24,839 bases of DNA from UMGS1519 sp963621885 (GCA_963621885.1 CAVFFT010000038.1:1-24839), one strand, 5' to 3'. Positions 14,424 through 22,100 are shown, numbered from the stretch's first letter. A program made the numbers and translations. The notes: generated by a model from the letters alone, not told the origin.

Positions 14424-16466
14424 CTATTTCATGAGGCTCAATACCTTCTGCGCATAATCCGTCGGATCTTCGACGCTCATGCCATTCACAAGCAGGGCCT
14501 GGTTGTAGAGGATCTCGGTGTAGAGCGTCACCTTATCGGTATCGCCCGTCTCCTGCGCCGCCTTCAGCGTCTCAAACACCGGGTGGTCCGGGTTCACTTC
14601 AAGAACGCGCGTCGCGGTCAGGCTGCTATCTCCACCGGTGGGCATCTGGGCCATGATGCGCTCCATCTCGAGCGAAATCGGGCCTTCCGCCGTCACGGCA
14701 GCCGCGGCATCGCCCAGGCGGTTCGACACCTCAACCTTCGCAACCTTGTCGCCCAGAGCCTCCTTCATCGCGCCGAGAAGGCCCTCGTTGAGCTTCGAGG
14801 CCGCTTCCAGCGCCGCCTTGTCGCTTTCGCTGTCGAGGCCCAGGTCATCGTTCATCACGTTCTTGAACTCATGCTCCTTGTAGTCGAACATCGTGCCCAG
14901 AACGAACTCGTCCACATCCTCGGTGCACAACAGCACGTCGTAGCCGCGGCTCAAGACGTTCTTCACGAGCGGCAGCTTGCCCAGGCGCTCAATCTGCTCG
15001 CCCGACGCGTAGTAGATCGCCTTCTTCGCGTCCTTGTTCTCCTCGCCCACCAGCTCGGGAACGGCGCCTTCCGCCTCGATGTACTCGTCGAGCGTGATGA
15101 GCTTCTGCTCCTTCGCGGAATGGAACAGCAGGAGGTCGCCCAGCAGGTCCTTGTGCATGCCATAGCTCGAGTAGATGCCGAACTTCAGCGAGCGACCGAA
15201 ATTCGCGAAGAACTTCTCGTAGCCCTCACGGTCGTCGGCGCACATCTTCACGAGCTCGCTCTTGATCTTCTTCTCGATCTTGTGGGCGATGGCACGCAGC
15301 TGGCGGTTCTGCTGCAGGGTCTCGCGCGAAATGTTGAGCGAAAGGTCCTGGCTGTCAACCACGCCCTTCACGAAGCCGAAGCATTCGGGCACAAGGTCTT
15401 CGCAGTTCTCCATGATGAGCACGTTGGAGCTGTAGAGCTCGAGGCCGCGCTTGTATTCCTTGCTGTACAGGTCGAAGGGCGCACGGCTCGGGATGAAGAG
15501 CAGCACGTCATAGGAGATGCCACCCTCGGCGTGGAAGGAGATGACGCGTGCCGGGTCGGCGTAATCGTGGAACTGCGCCTTGTAGAACTCGTTGTACTCC
15601 TCGTCCTTCACCTCGGACTTGCGGCGCTTCCAGATGGGCACCATCGAATTGATGACCTCATCCTCTTTGTACTCCTCGTACTCGGGCTTGTAGTCGTCGC
15701 CCGCGTCTTCGGGCTTCGGCAGCTCGCGCGACTTCGTCACGTTCATCACGATGGAATAGCGCACATAGTTGCTGTAGTGCTTGATGAGCTCTTTCAGGCC
15801 GTATTCCGAAAGGTACTCGTCGTAGTTGTCGTCGTCGGTGTTGTCCTTCACCGACAGAATGATGTCGGTGCCGCGGGTTTCCTTTTCAGCCGGCTCAATG
15901 GTGTAGCCCTCAACGCCGTCGGAATCCCACGCCCATGCCTGGTCAGCATCCCATGCGCGACTCACGACACGCACATGCTTCGCCACCATGAAGGCGGAAT
16001 AGAAGCCCACGCCGAACTGACCGATGATGTCCACGTCGCCGCCGCCCACATGGGAGCTCTCAACCTCGACCTCTTCCGTGCTCGCAGGCGCCTCTTCCCC
16101 ATTGGCTGCCGCAGCCTCCTCGCCAGACGCCGGCGCCGTTGCCGCAGCGGCGTTCTCCGTCTTGAAGGCGAGCGAATCGGAATGAGCGATGGTGCCGAGG
16201 TTCTTCTCGAGCGCGTCGGCGTCCATGCCGATGCCGTTATCGGAAACCGTGATGGTGCGCGCCTCCTTGTCGAAGGATACGCGAATCTTCAGGTCGTTGC
16301 GGCCAAGCGTGGGGATGCTCTCGTCGGTCAGCGCCTTGAAGTACATCTTGTCGCTCGCGTCGGAAGCGTTCGAAATAAGCTCACGCAAGAAGATCTCGCG
16401 GTTCGTGTAAATCGAGTTGATCATCAAGTCGAGAAGCTTCTTGCTCTCGGTCTTGAACTTCCTCAT
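14424..16466 (-). CDS. htpG: Molecular chaperone HtpG (bacterial Hsp90) with an acidic Ala/Glu insertion in the ATP lid
   Basis: This 680-residue cytoplasmic chaperone has the GHKL ATPase motifs in order: RELISNASDASDK (28-40; E29, N33 and D36 at the nucleotide site), SDNGIGMD (75-82), and GQFGVGFYS (149-157). The middle domain keeps the SLNISRETLQQNRQLR catalytic-loop segment whose arginine contacts ATP, and a normal C-terminal dimerisation domain follows. Between the lid start GTIAHSDSLAFK and GQFGVG is an insertion of about 40 residues (roughly 104-145) rich in Ala, Glu and Ser, which largely explains why the protein is longer than the usual 620-640. GGAGGAG precedes the ATG. The promoter carries a CIRCE-like operator, so HrcA control is likely. 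Confidence 0.97.
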   Translation of the reverse strand: MRKFKTESKKLLDLMINSIYTNREIFLRELISNASDASDKMYFKALTDESIPTLGRNDLKIRVSFDKEARTITVSDNGIGMDADALEKNLGTIAHSDSLAFKTENAAAATAPASGEEAAAANGEEAPASTEEVEVESSHVGGGDVDIIGQFGVGFYSAFMVAKHVRVVSRAWDADQAWAWDSDGVEGYTIEPAEKETRGTDIILSVKDNTDDDNYDEYLSEYGLKELIKHYSNYVRYSIVMNVTKSRELPKPEDAGDDYKPEYEEYKEDEVINSMVPIWKRRKSEVKDEEYNEFYKAQFHDYADPARVISFHAEGGISYDVLLFIPSRAPFDLYSKEYKRGLELYSSNVLIMENCEDLVPECFGFVKGVVDSQDLSLNISRETLQQNRQLRAIAHKIEKKIKSELVKMCADDREGYEKFFANFGRSLKFGIYSSYGMHKDLLGDLLLFHSAKEQKLITLDEYIEAEGAVPELVGEENKDAKKAIYYASGEQIERLGKLPLVKNVLSRGYDVLLCTEDVDEFVLGTMFDYKEHEFKNVMNDDLGLDSESDKAALEAASKLNEGLLGAMKEALGDKVAKVEVSNRLGDAAAAVTAEGPISLEMERIMAQMPTGGDSSLTATRVLEVNPDHPVFETLKAAQETGDTDKVTLYTEILYNQALLVNGMSVEDPTDYAQKVLSLMK

Positions 16467-16526
16467 GTCTCCTCCTCTTCCCGGGCCGCCCTTCCCAGCA
16501 GGAATGGAGCCGTGCCCGTCTCGGGT

Positions 16527-16553
16527 TTAGCAGTCACATCGTTTGATTGCTAA
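16527..16553 (-). promoter_or_regulatory. CIRCE-type HrcA operator upstream of htpG
   Basis: On the minus strand: TTAGCAATC-N9-GACTGCTAA. The CIRCE consensus is TTAGCACTC-N9-GAGTGCTAA; each half differs at one position and the nine-base spacer is exact. It covers the transcription start predicted from the TATAAT at 16556-16561, the usual repressing position. Confidence 0.88.
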
Positions 16554-16555
16554 CC

Positions 16556-16561
16556 ATTATA
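16556..16561 (-). promoter_or_regulatory. Consensus -10 element TATAAT of htpG
   Basis: A perfect TATAAT on the minus strand lies three bases upstream of the CIRCE element, giving a leader of about 80 nt. No good -35 hexamer is seen 16-18 bp upstream. Confidence 0.75.
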
Positions 16562-16625
16562 GGCACGCCCCGGCACCCCACGGGATATGCCACGGTGTCT
16601 CCACAGACAGCAAGGCGTTTCGCGG

Positions 16626-16631
16626 TAGAAT
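16626..16631 (+). promoter_or_regulatory. -10 element TAGAAT, six bases before the small-protein ATG (leaderless start)
   Basis: TAGAAT-CGCCCC-ATG repeats the geometry seen at 1930-1921 and 7423-7437. No Shine-Dalgarno is present. Confidence 0.45.
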
Positions 16632-16637
16632 CGCCCC

Positions 16638-16847
16638 ATGGATAACGACGAGAAGAAATGGCAACGCATACGCGACGTGATCATTGCGGAAGGCGCGGGC
16701 AAGAAGCAGCCCCGCATCGCATCGACACGCACGCTCTTCGGCATTCCCAGCGCGGTGGATGAGGCAATCGCCTCCATTGTGGAAGAGGAAGAGGAGAAGC
16801 AGCGGGCGAAACGCAAACAGCAAAACCCGTCACAGACCGAGGAATAG
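16638..16847 (+). CDS. Small charged hypothetical protein, 69 residues
   Basis: MDNDEKKWQRIRDVI begins a short, highly charged protein with no cysteine, signal or membrane segment. A central TRTLFGIPSAVDEAIASIVEEEEE segment (about residues 30-53) suggests helices, followed by a basic and Gln-rich tail. I recognise no family. It is divergent from htpG, 171 bp away, and has a -10 hexamer six bases before the ATG in place of a ribosome site. The ATG and absence of a competing longer frame support the call, but a protein this short remains provisional. Confidence 0.6.
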   Translation: MDNDEKKWQRIRDVIIAEGAGKKQPRIASTRTLFGIPSAVDEAIASIVEEEEEKQRAKRKQQNPSQTEE

Positions 16848-16858
16848 CCAGGAATAAC

Positions 16859-16882
16859 CAAGGCGCGAACAGCTTCGCCTTG
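16859..16882 (+). terminator. Weak hairpin 3' of the small charged protein gene
   Basis: CAAGGCG (16859-16865) pairs perfectly with CGCCTTG (16876-16882) around a ten-base loop. No T-tract follows, so termination strength is doubtful. Confidence 0.3.
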
Positions 16883-17047
16883 CATGGAGAAGCGCCTGTT
16901 CTGGGACGCGGCCCAATCTTTTGGGAAGCTCGCGAAATGAATTCCGCAACAAGCAAGCTCAACTAAGCGCCGAAAGCGCGGTTCAGCAAGCGCACCACGT
17001 CGCTACGGCAAGTGCGGCAGCCCAGCGGCACAAGCCTTCAGCAATTT

Positions 17048-18175
17048 TTACAGGAAGCGGTAGGAAACCTCGCGGACACCCCAGTCGTTGCAGCTCTTGA
17101 AACCAAGTGCCTTGAACACGCCCGGCTGCAAATCGAGCGCACGGGAACCGCCTGCCATATCACCGCAGTCGACGACCGTCGCCACGACCGTTTTCCCGCC
17201 GTAGGAAATCTCGACATTGCGTCCGTAATAGGCGGAAGCGCCCCAGGCCATCGGAACGGCAACACCCATCGAATAGTCATCGACCTTGGTGCCCGTCGCG
17301 GAAATCGCGTCTTTCACGGAGTCGGTCGATCCGCCATAGGCGCTCGCAAGGCCCGACTGCCATCCGCTCGAAACGCTCGAGCCGGATGATTTCGATTTGG
17401 AACCGCTGCTGCTCTTCCCCGAATCGCTGCTGGAATCGTCGGAAGAATCGTCGGAATCGCTCTTCTGCGTGGTGCCTTCACCAGTAAGGTCGGCGGCCTT
17501 CTCGGCAGCCTCATCGGCGGCGGCAAGAGCGGCCTGCTGCTCGGCGGTCAGCTCGCTCGCGCGGGCCTGGAGGTAGGAAACGGTCGAGGAAAGCTCGTTC
17601 TGCTTATCTCGCAATTCGGAAAGCTTGTTTTCCTGCTCGTCCTTGTCTTTCGACACCTGCTGGTATTCAACCTGCAATTCGGAGGAGATGCGCTCCTGCT
17701 CGACGGCAAGCGACGCGTACTCTTCAAGAACCTTGTTGCGTGTCTCGACCTTCTCGATCATGTCCGAGAAGCTTTCCGAGCTGGTGAGAATGGAGAGCAA
17801 ATCGAGCTGTTCGCCATTCTTGTAAATCACTGTCGACAGCGCCGAAATGCGTTTCTGGATTTCCGTCTGCTTGCTCTGACCATCCTTGATGGTGTCAAGC
17901 ATCTCATCGATCTTCTTTTCGAGCGCCTCGACCTCGTCCCCCGCGGAATTGACCGCGTTGGCGACCTCTTCAAGCGAGGCGGCCTTCGACGCAAGCTCCG
18001 ACTGGACAGAGCCCAAATCGTCAGCCTGAGCGGAAGCCGGAAGCGCGCTCAAGGAAATAAAAGCACAGGTGGCAGCAAACAAACCTGCAACTACCACGGC
18101 TTTTAGCGAAGTGTCTTTCGCGACGAGCAGACGGCTCTCCTTTCCTCGGGCTTTTAATCCTACTCTGTCACGCAT
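17048..18175 (-). CDS. Secreted coiled-coil protein with C-terminal RlpA-like double-psi beta-barrel domain
   Basis: This 375-residue protein has an N-terminal signal peptide: basic start, hydrophobic run KAVVVAGLFAATCAFISLSALPASA, cleavage near residue 49. A long coiled coil (about 55-235) resembles the PcsB/CwlO N-terminal region, then comes a Ser/Asp/Lys-rich linker (about 240-280). The C-terminal barrel (about 300-375) contains VVATVVDCGDMAGGSRALDLQPGVFKALG, which aligns with the NDRGP-to-RIIDLS core of RlpA/expansin-type domains, some of which cut peptidoglycan. It probably acts at the septal or lateral wall. Start choice is open: the ATG at 18175 lacks a ribosome site, while AAAGGAG (18137-18143) sits six bases before an in-frame CTG (18128-18130) that gives a compact signal peptide. 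Confidence 0.8.
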   Translation of the reverse strand: MRDRVGLKARGKESRLLVAKDTSLKAVVVAGLFAATCAFISLSALPASAQADDLGSVQSELASKAASLEEVANAVNSAGDEVEALEKKIDEMLDTIKDGQSKQTEIQKRISALSTVIYKNGEQLDLLSILTSSESFSDMIEKVETRNKVLEEYASLAVEQERISSELQVEYQQVSKDKDEQENKLSELRDKQNELSSTVSYLQARASELTAEQQAALAAADEAAEKAADLTGEGTTQKSDSDDSSDDSSSDSGKSSSGSKSKSSGSSVSSGWQSGLASAYGGSTDSVKDAISATGTKVDDYSMGVAVPMAWGASAYYGRNVEISYGGKTVVATVVDCGDMAGGSRALDLQPGVFKALGFKSCNDWGVREVSYRFL

Positions 18176-18231
18176 AGGAAACAGAGCATGTTTCGACTGG
18201 CGCCGTGCCAATCCATTGTTTACAAAGAGAA

Positions 18232-18237
18232 ATAATA
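18232..18237 (-). promoter_or_regulatory. Candidate -10 element TATTAT of the secreted barrel protein gene
   Basis: TATTAT on the minus strand would give a leader of about 50 nt to the ATG at 18175, or about 95 nt to the CTG at 18130. The leader contains CTCTGT-N12-ACAGAG, a short hairpin around the ATG. No known riboswitch is recognised. Confidence 0.4.
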
Positions 18238-18359
18238 CCCCAGATGTAGTAAATTCGCGCTCACAACGCACGGGAACGCATCTTCCGGACGCACCCAGGC
18301 ATCCGCAAAACACGCCGTTTTCCGCGCGAAATGGACGCGCACCTACCGCTTCATCTCAT

Positions 18360-19013
18360 TCAGGCCTCCGGACTCACCCGCACATGGCGCTGCTCGTCAA
18401 TGGAGACGCGGCCGTCGGCGATAAGCCGCAGAACCCGGGGATAAAGCTGATGTTCTGTCTGATGAATGCGCGCTTCGAGCGAATCGAGCGTATCGCCCTC
18501 CTCGATGCGTACCGGCTCCTGAGCGATAATCGGGCCCTTGTCGTATTCCGCATTCGCGAAATGAACCGTCACGCCCGTCACCTTCACGCCCGACTCGAAA
18601 GCGTCGCGAATGGCATGAGCGCCCGTGAAAGAGGGAAGCAACGCCGGATGCAGATTCACGACCCGGTCGGGGAACGCGTCGAGCACCTTCGTGCCAACCT
18701 TGCGCATGTAGCCCGCCATGAAGAGGTACTCGGCACCCGCATCGCGCATCTCCGCGACAATCCGCTCGTCGGCCTGTTCGCGGTCGGCATACACATCCCG
18801 GTTGAAAGCCACAACGGGAATGCCCGCCGCCTCGGCGCGCGCGATGCCCTGCACGCCCGGCCGGCTCGATATCACCTTCACGATGGCGGCATTCGCCTGC
18901 CCCGCCGCTATCTCGTCGATAAGTGCCTGCAAGTTCGTGCCGCTGCCGCTGATGAGCACGCCGATCTTCAAAGGCGCGCTCGCGCAGGCCATCGAATTGC
19001 CTTCTGCCGCCAT
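18360..19013 (-). CDS. purN: Phosphoribosylglycinamide formyltransferase
   Basis: This 217-residue cytoplasmic enzyme transfers the formyl group from 10-formyltetrahydrofolate to GAR, the third step of IMP synthesis. It shows the phosphate-binding GSGTN (23-27), the catalytic trio N120 and H122 in NLHPALLP, and D158 in YDKGPII. The ATG at 19013 follows the purM stop by three bases, and its ribosome site AAGGAG lies within the last purM codons, indicating coupled translation. A second Met at residue 8 is a possible start. Length is normal for the family. Not PurT, which is a formate-dependent ATP-grasp enzyme. Confidence 0.96.
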   Translation of the reverse strand: MAAEGNSMACASAPLKIGVLISGSGTNLQALIDEIAAGQANAAIVKVISSRPGVQGIARAEAAGIPVVAFNRDVYADREQADERIVAEMRDAGAEYLFMAGYMRKVGTKVLDAFPDRVVNLHPALLPSFTGAHAIRDAFESGVKVTGVTVHFANAEYDKGPIIAQEPVRIEEGDTLDSLEARIHQTEHQLYPRVLRLIADGRVSIDEQRHVRVSPEA

Positions 19014-19016
19014 GCG

Positions 19017-20171
19017 CTACTCCTTCGCGCTCATGAAGAGGGCACCATCGTTCTCGTAACGCACGATGCCGGAACCGGCCTCGACATGGCCCACTTCGAA
19101 CACCGTTTCGCCCTGCTCTTCAAGCGTTGCCTTCACAGCCGCCGCTTCCGCGGGGTCGACGACAAGAATCATGCCCAGACCGCAGTTGAAGGTCTTAAGC
19201 GCTTCGGTCTCGTTCAGGCGCGCCGCCTCGCAGACGAAGGGAATGATGGGAGCCGCTTCCCAGGTGCCCAGACGCACGACGGCGTCCAGGTTGTCAGGCA
19301 TGGCGCGATTGAGGTTCTCGGTGATGCCGCCGCCCGTGATATGGGCAAGGGCATGCACGCCTTCGCGATGCGCCTTGATCGCCGCGAGAACGGGCTTCAC
19401 GTAAATGCGCGTCGGACGCAGAAGCGCCGTCTCGAGGTTCTCGCCGCCGAGCGCCTCCTGCGCAAGACGCAGCTCGTAATGCGTCTTCCCCTCAACGCAC
19501 ACCTTGCGCACAAGGGAATAGCCATTCGAATGGATGCCGCTTGAAGCGAGTCCGAGCAGCACGTCGCCTTCGCGAACCTTGTCGGGACCAATCATCTTCG
19601 GACGGTCGACCACAGCGACCGCAAAGCCCGAAAGGTCGTATTCGTCTTCCGGCATGACACCGGGATGCTCCGCCATCTCGCCGCCAATAAGCGCGCAGCC
19701 AGCCTGCTTGCAGCCCTCGGTGATGCCCGATACAACAGTCGCCACCGCGTCGGCCTTCAGCTTGCCCACGGCAACGTAATCAAGGAAGAACAGCGGCTCG
19801 GCACCACAGGCGAGAACATCGTTCACGCACATGGCAACGAGGTCGATGCCCACCGTGTCATGCTTGTCGCATATGCGGGCCACCTGGAGTTTCGTACCCA
19901 CGCCGTCGGTACCAGACACGAGAATCGGGTCGTCCATCTCTTTGAATTTCGCCGCGCTGAACAGCCCGCCGAAACCGCCGATGTCGCCAACGACCTCATC
20001 GCGATAGGTTTCATGCACCATTCCCTTGATGGCATCAACGGCGCGTGCGCCCTCTTCGATGTCCACCCCGGCCTGCGCATAGGTCGTGGATTCTGCATCT
20101 TCCTGCATCCATTTGGGAAGCGCCGGCGCGTCCATATCGTCCGCCGCGCTATAGGTCACCCGTTCGGTCAT
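19017..20171 (-). CDS. purM: Phosphoribosylformylglycinamidine cyclo-ligase (AIR synthetase)
   Basis: This 384-residue enzyme closes the imidazole ring (FGAM plus ATP to AIR). It has the PurM/ThiL-family features: YAQAGVDIEEG near residue 31, the GTDGVGTKL nucleotide loop (about 88-96), DLVAMCVNDVLACGAEPLFFLDY, the GGEMAEHPGV glycine loop, and ITGGGITENLNR. An N-terminal extension of about 30 residues precedes the core, making it longer than the usual 345. GAGGAG stands before the ATG at 20171. It overlaps functionally with purN, only three bases downstream. purF upstream ends in a terminator, so purM-purN probably has its own promoter; TAGAAT at 20210-20215 is a candidate -10. Confidence 0.97.
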   Translation of the reverse strand: MTERVTYSAADDMDAPALPKWMQEDAESTTYAQAGVDIEEGARAVDAIKGMVHETYRDEVVGDIGGFGGLFSAAKFKEMDDPILVSGTDGVGTKLQVARICDKHDTVGIDLVAMCVNDVLACGAEPLFFLDYVAVGKLKADAVATVVSGITEGCKQAGCALIGGEMAEHPGVMPEDEYDLSGFAVAVVDRPKMIGPDKVREGDVLLGLASSGIHSNGYSLVRKVCVEGKTHYELRLAQEALGGENLETALLRPTRIYVKPVLAAIKAHREGVHALAHITGGGITENLNRAMPDNLDAVVRLGTWEAAPIIPFVCEAARLNETEALKTFNCGLGMILVVDPAEAAAVKATLEEQGETVFEVGHVEAGSGIVRYENDGALFMSAKE

Positions 20172-20209
20172 GCTTGCTCCTCAATCACGGTGCTCCGCAA
20201 ACAGATTTC

Positions 20210-20215
20210 ATTCTA
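20210..20215 (-). promoter_or_regulatory. Candidate -10 element TAGAAT for purM-purN
   Basis: TAGAAT on the minus strand lies 38 bp upstream of the purM ATG and downstream of the purF terminator. No clear -35 is seen. Confidence 0.35.
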
Positions 20216-20260
20216 CGATAACCGGCCCGCGGACGCAGTCGACGCCGGGGCATTGCGTGA

Positions 20261-20300
20261 GAAAAGCAAAAGAGACGGCATGCATGACGCACGCCGTCTC
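20261..20300 (-). terminator. Rho-independent terminator of purF
   Basis: On the minus strand GAGACGGCGTGC pairs with GCATGCCGTCTC (12 bp, one G-U) around a five-base loop and is followed by TTTTGCTTTT. This is the strongest terminator in the window, and it separates purF from purM. Confidence 0.92.
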
Positions 20301-20321
20301 CAAAATGCTCAGTGTTCCGGG

Positions 20322-20384
20322 TTCGCTTCGAGTGGGTTCCAGTTCCGTTCCAGCCCTGTTCCAACTTCGCTTCGGGTGGGTTCC
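20322..20384. repeat. Direct repeats between the purF stop and its terminator
   Basis: A 19-bp unit, TTCGCTTCG-A/G-GTGGGTTCC, occurs at 20322-20340 and 20366-20384 (44 bp apart, one mismatch). Between them, GTTCC recurs about every 11 bp. On the minus strand the tract would be the 3' untranslated region of purF. Confidence 0.75.
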
Positions 20385-20421
20385 GCCCGCGAATCGGCTC
20401 TCTCCCGGACTTGTTCCCGTT

Positions 20422-21861
20422 TTACTTCACGTTCAAGAAGCCCTTCTTCTGAAGGCTGTAGGGAATGGGCACCGGATACTCGCCGGTGAAGCACGACTCG
20501 CAGAATTGCGGATGATCCGCGCGAATGGCCTCGCGCAGGCCTTCGATGCTGATGAACGCAAGCGAATCGCAGCCGATGAATTCGCAGGCCTCCTCATTCG
20601 TCATGTTCGCGCACATGAGCTGGTCCTGCGTGTCGGTGTCGATGCCGTAGAAGCACGGCCACATGACCTCGGGGCTCACGATGCGCAGATGCACCTCGGT
20701 CGCGCCCGCGCGGCGCAGCATCTCAACGAGCTTCCGGCTCGTGTTGCCGCGCACGATCGAGTCGTCGATGACGATAAGGCGCTTGCCCTCGATCTCGCTC
20801 GGAAGCGGATTGAGCTTGATGCGGATGCCCATCTGGCGCATTTCTTGCGTGGGCTGAATGAAGGTGCGGCCGACATAGCGGTTCTTCACGATGCCGTCGG
20901 AATAGGTGATGCCACTTTCCATGGCATAGCCGATAGCGGCCGGAATGCCCGAGTCGGGAACACCAAGCACGAGATCGGCCTCAACCGGCGACTCCTTGGC
21001 AAGAATGCGTCCCATGCGACGACGCGCCTGGTACACGACTTCGCCGTCAAGCACGGAGTCGGGGCGGGCGAAATAAACGTACTCGAAAATGCAGCTCGCA
21101 CGACGACCTGCGGGAACGCCCTCTTCGGAATGAAGGCCATCGGGGCCGATGCGAACAATCTCACCCGGCTCGATGTCGCGCACATAGTTGGCGCCTACCG
21201 CGTCAAGGCCGCAGGTCTCGCTGGAAACAACCCAGCCGCGCTCATCCGGCAGCTCGCCCAGGCACAGGGGACGAATGCCGTTCGGATCGCGGAAGGCGTA
21301 CATGGCCTCGGGGGTGATGAGCACCATCGCGTAGGCGCCATGCAGCGTCTGCATCATCAGGCGGATGCCGTCACGCAGATGGCCGGTACGGCGTGTGTCG
21401 ATGCCGATCGTCTGTGCCGCAACCTCGGAGTCGGTATTGGAACGCAGGTTGATTCCCTGCCCCACCAAGGCGGCACGCTGGGTGTTCGCATCGACAAGCG
21501 TTCCGTTGTGCGCAAGCGCGATCAGAACGTCATCGATAGCGGAAATATGCGGCTGGGCAGCATCCCAACCGCCGCCGCCTGCCGTGGAATAGCGGGTGTG
21601 GCCAATGGCAACATCGCCGGTCAGCGCCGCAAGCGACGCCTCATTGAAGACCTGCGTGACCAGGCCAAGGTCCTTGTGGACAAGCACCGTCGAGCCGTCG
21701 CCGACCGCAATGCCGGCGCTTTCCTGACCACGATGCTGCAGAGCCTGCAAACCAAAGCAGGTGAGACGTGCCACGTCCTCTCCCGGCGCGTACACGCCGA
21801 AAACCGCGCAAGCCTCTTCCAGCCTGTCAGGCCGCTCTCCCGGCATTATGGATGTCGCCAT
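20422..21861 (-). CDS. purF: Amidophosphoribosyltransferase (PurF), [4Fe-4S] type with propeptide
   Basis: This 479-residue enzyme makes phosphoribosylamine from PRPP and glutamine, the committed purine step. The first 17 residues form a propeptide, and cleavage before C18 exposes the Ntn glutaminase nucleophile. The following residues read CAVFGVY, with Ala where most family members have Gly. The glutaminase core shows LQHRGQESAGIA, GHTRYST and HNG. The PRPP loop is VIDDSIVRGNT. C257, C403, C454 and C457 (CESC) match the four ligands of the B. subtilis-type oxygen-labile [4Fe-4S] cluster, absent from E. coli PurF. The ATG at 21861 is preceded by AAGGGGA. An earlier in-frame start at 21957 would add an Arg-rich stretch and is unlikely. 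Confidence 0.97.
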   Translation of the reverse strand: MATSIMPGERPDRLEEACAVFGVYAPGEDVARLTCFGLQALQHRGQESAGIAVGDGSTVLVHKDLGLVTQVFNEASLAALTGDVAIGHTRYSTAGGGGWDAAQPHISAIDDVLIALAHNGTLVDANTQRAALVGQGINLRSNTDSEVAAQTIGIDTRRTGHLRDGIRLMMQTLHGAYAMVLITPEAMYAFRDPNGIRPLCLGELPDERGWVVSSETCGLDAVGANYVRDIEPGEIVRIGPDGLHSEEGVPAGRRASCIFEYVYFARPDSVLDGEVVYQARRRMGRILAKESPVEADLVLGVPDSGIPAAIGYAMESGITYSDGIVKNRYVGRTFIQPTQEMRQMGIRIKLNPLPSEIEGKRLIVIDDSIVRGNTSRKLVEMLRRAGATEVHLRIVSPEVMWPCFYGIDTDTQDQLMCANMTNEEACEFIGCDSLAFISIEGLREAIRADHPQFCESCFTGEYPVPIPYSLQKKGFLNVK

Positions 21862-21980
21862 TCGGTTCCCCTTGTCCCCTATAAAACGCCTTGTCCTGTC
21901 TCTGCGATGATGGCCTATCGGCCCCGGCATCGCGCCGTCGGTTCCCCGCGCCCGCAAACCGCGGGAGCCGAAAGCCGTTT

Positions 21981-22100
21981 TCTGCGTCGTCGCTCCGGCT
22001 TTGCGAGCCTTGCGACCGCACCGCGTCGCCGATTCGCCTAAACGAACCCCCGCGATCGCGCTGCGTCGCCGATTCAGCTATGCGAAACTCGCAATCGCGC
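21981..22100. repeat. Degenerate 39-40-bp tandem repeat between purF and the sortase gene, about three copies
   Basis: Units centred on C-T/C-GCGTCGCCGATTC recur at about 21982, 22021 and 22061, followed each time by variants of GCGATCGCG at about 22012, 22052 and 22091. Copies differ by several substitutions. The tract lies 3' of the sortase gene and upstream of purF, and holds no supported gene. Confidence 0.6.

Noticed and set aside
14184..16553. A 789-codon open frame on the plus strand opposite htpG and the start of the oxidoreductase gene
   Set aside because: It is the mirror of strongly supported minus-strand genes in a high-GC genome, has His/Arg/Leu-rich shadow composition, and has no motif or ribosome site of its own.
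16883..16940. An 18-codon frame beginning ATGGAGAAGCGC after the small charged protein gene
   Set aside because: It has no ribosome site and no -10 at leaderless spacing. It is likely chance.
18131..18230. A cyclic-dinucleotide riboswitch before the secreted barrel protein, as known for some wall-hydrolase genes
   Set aside because: The leader is short and I could not match the conserved cores of ydaO-type or c-di-GMP riboswitches. A covariance-model search would be decisive.
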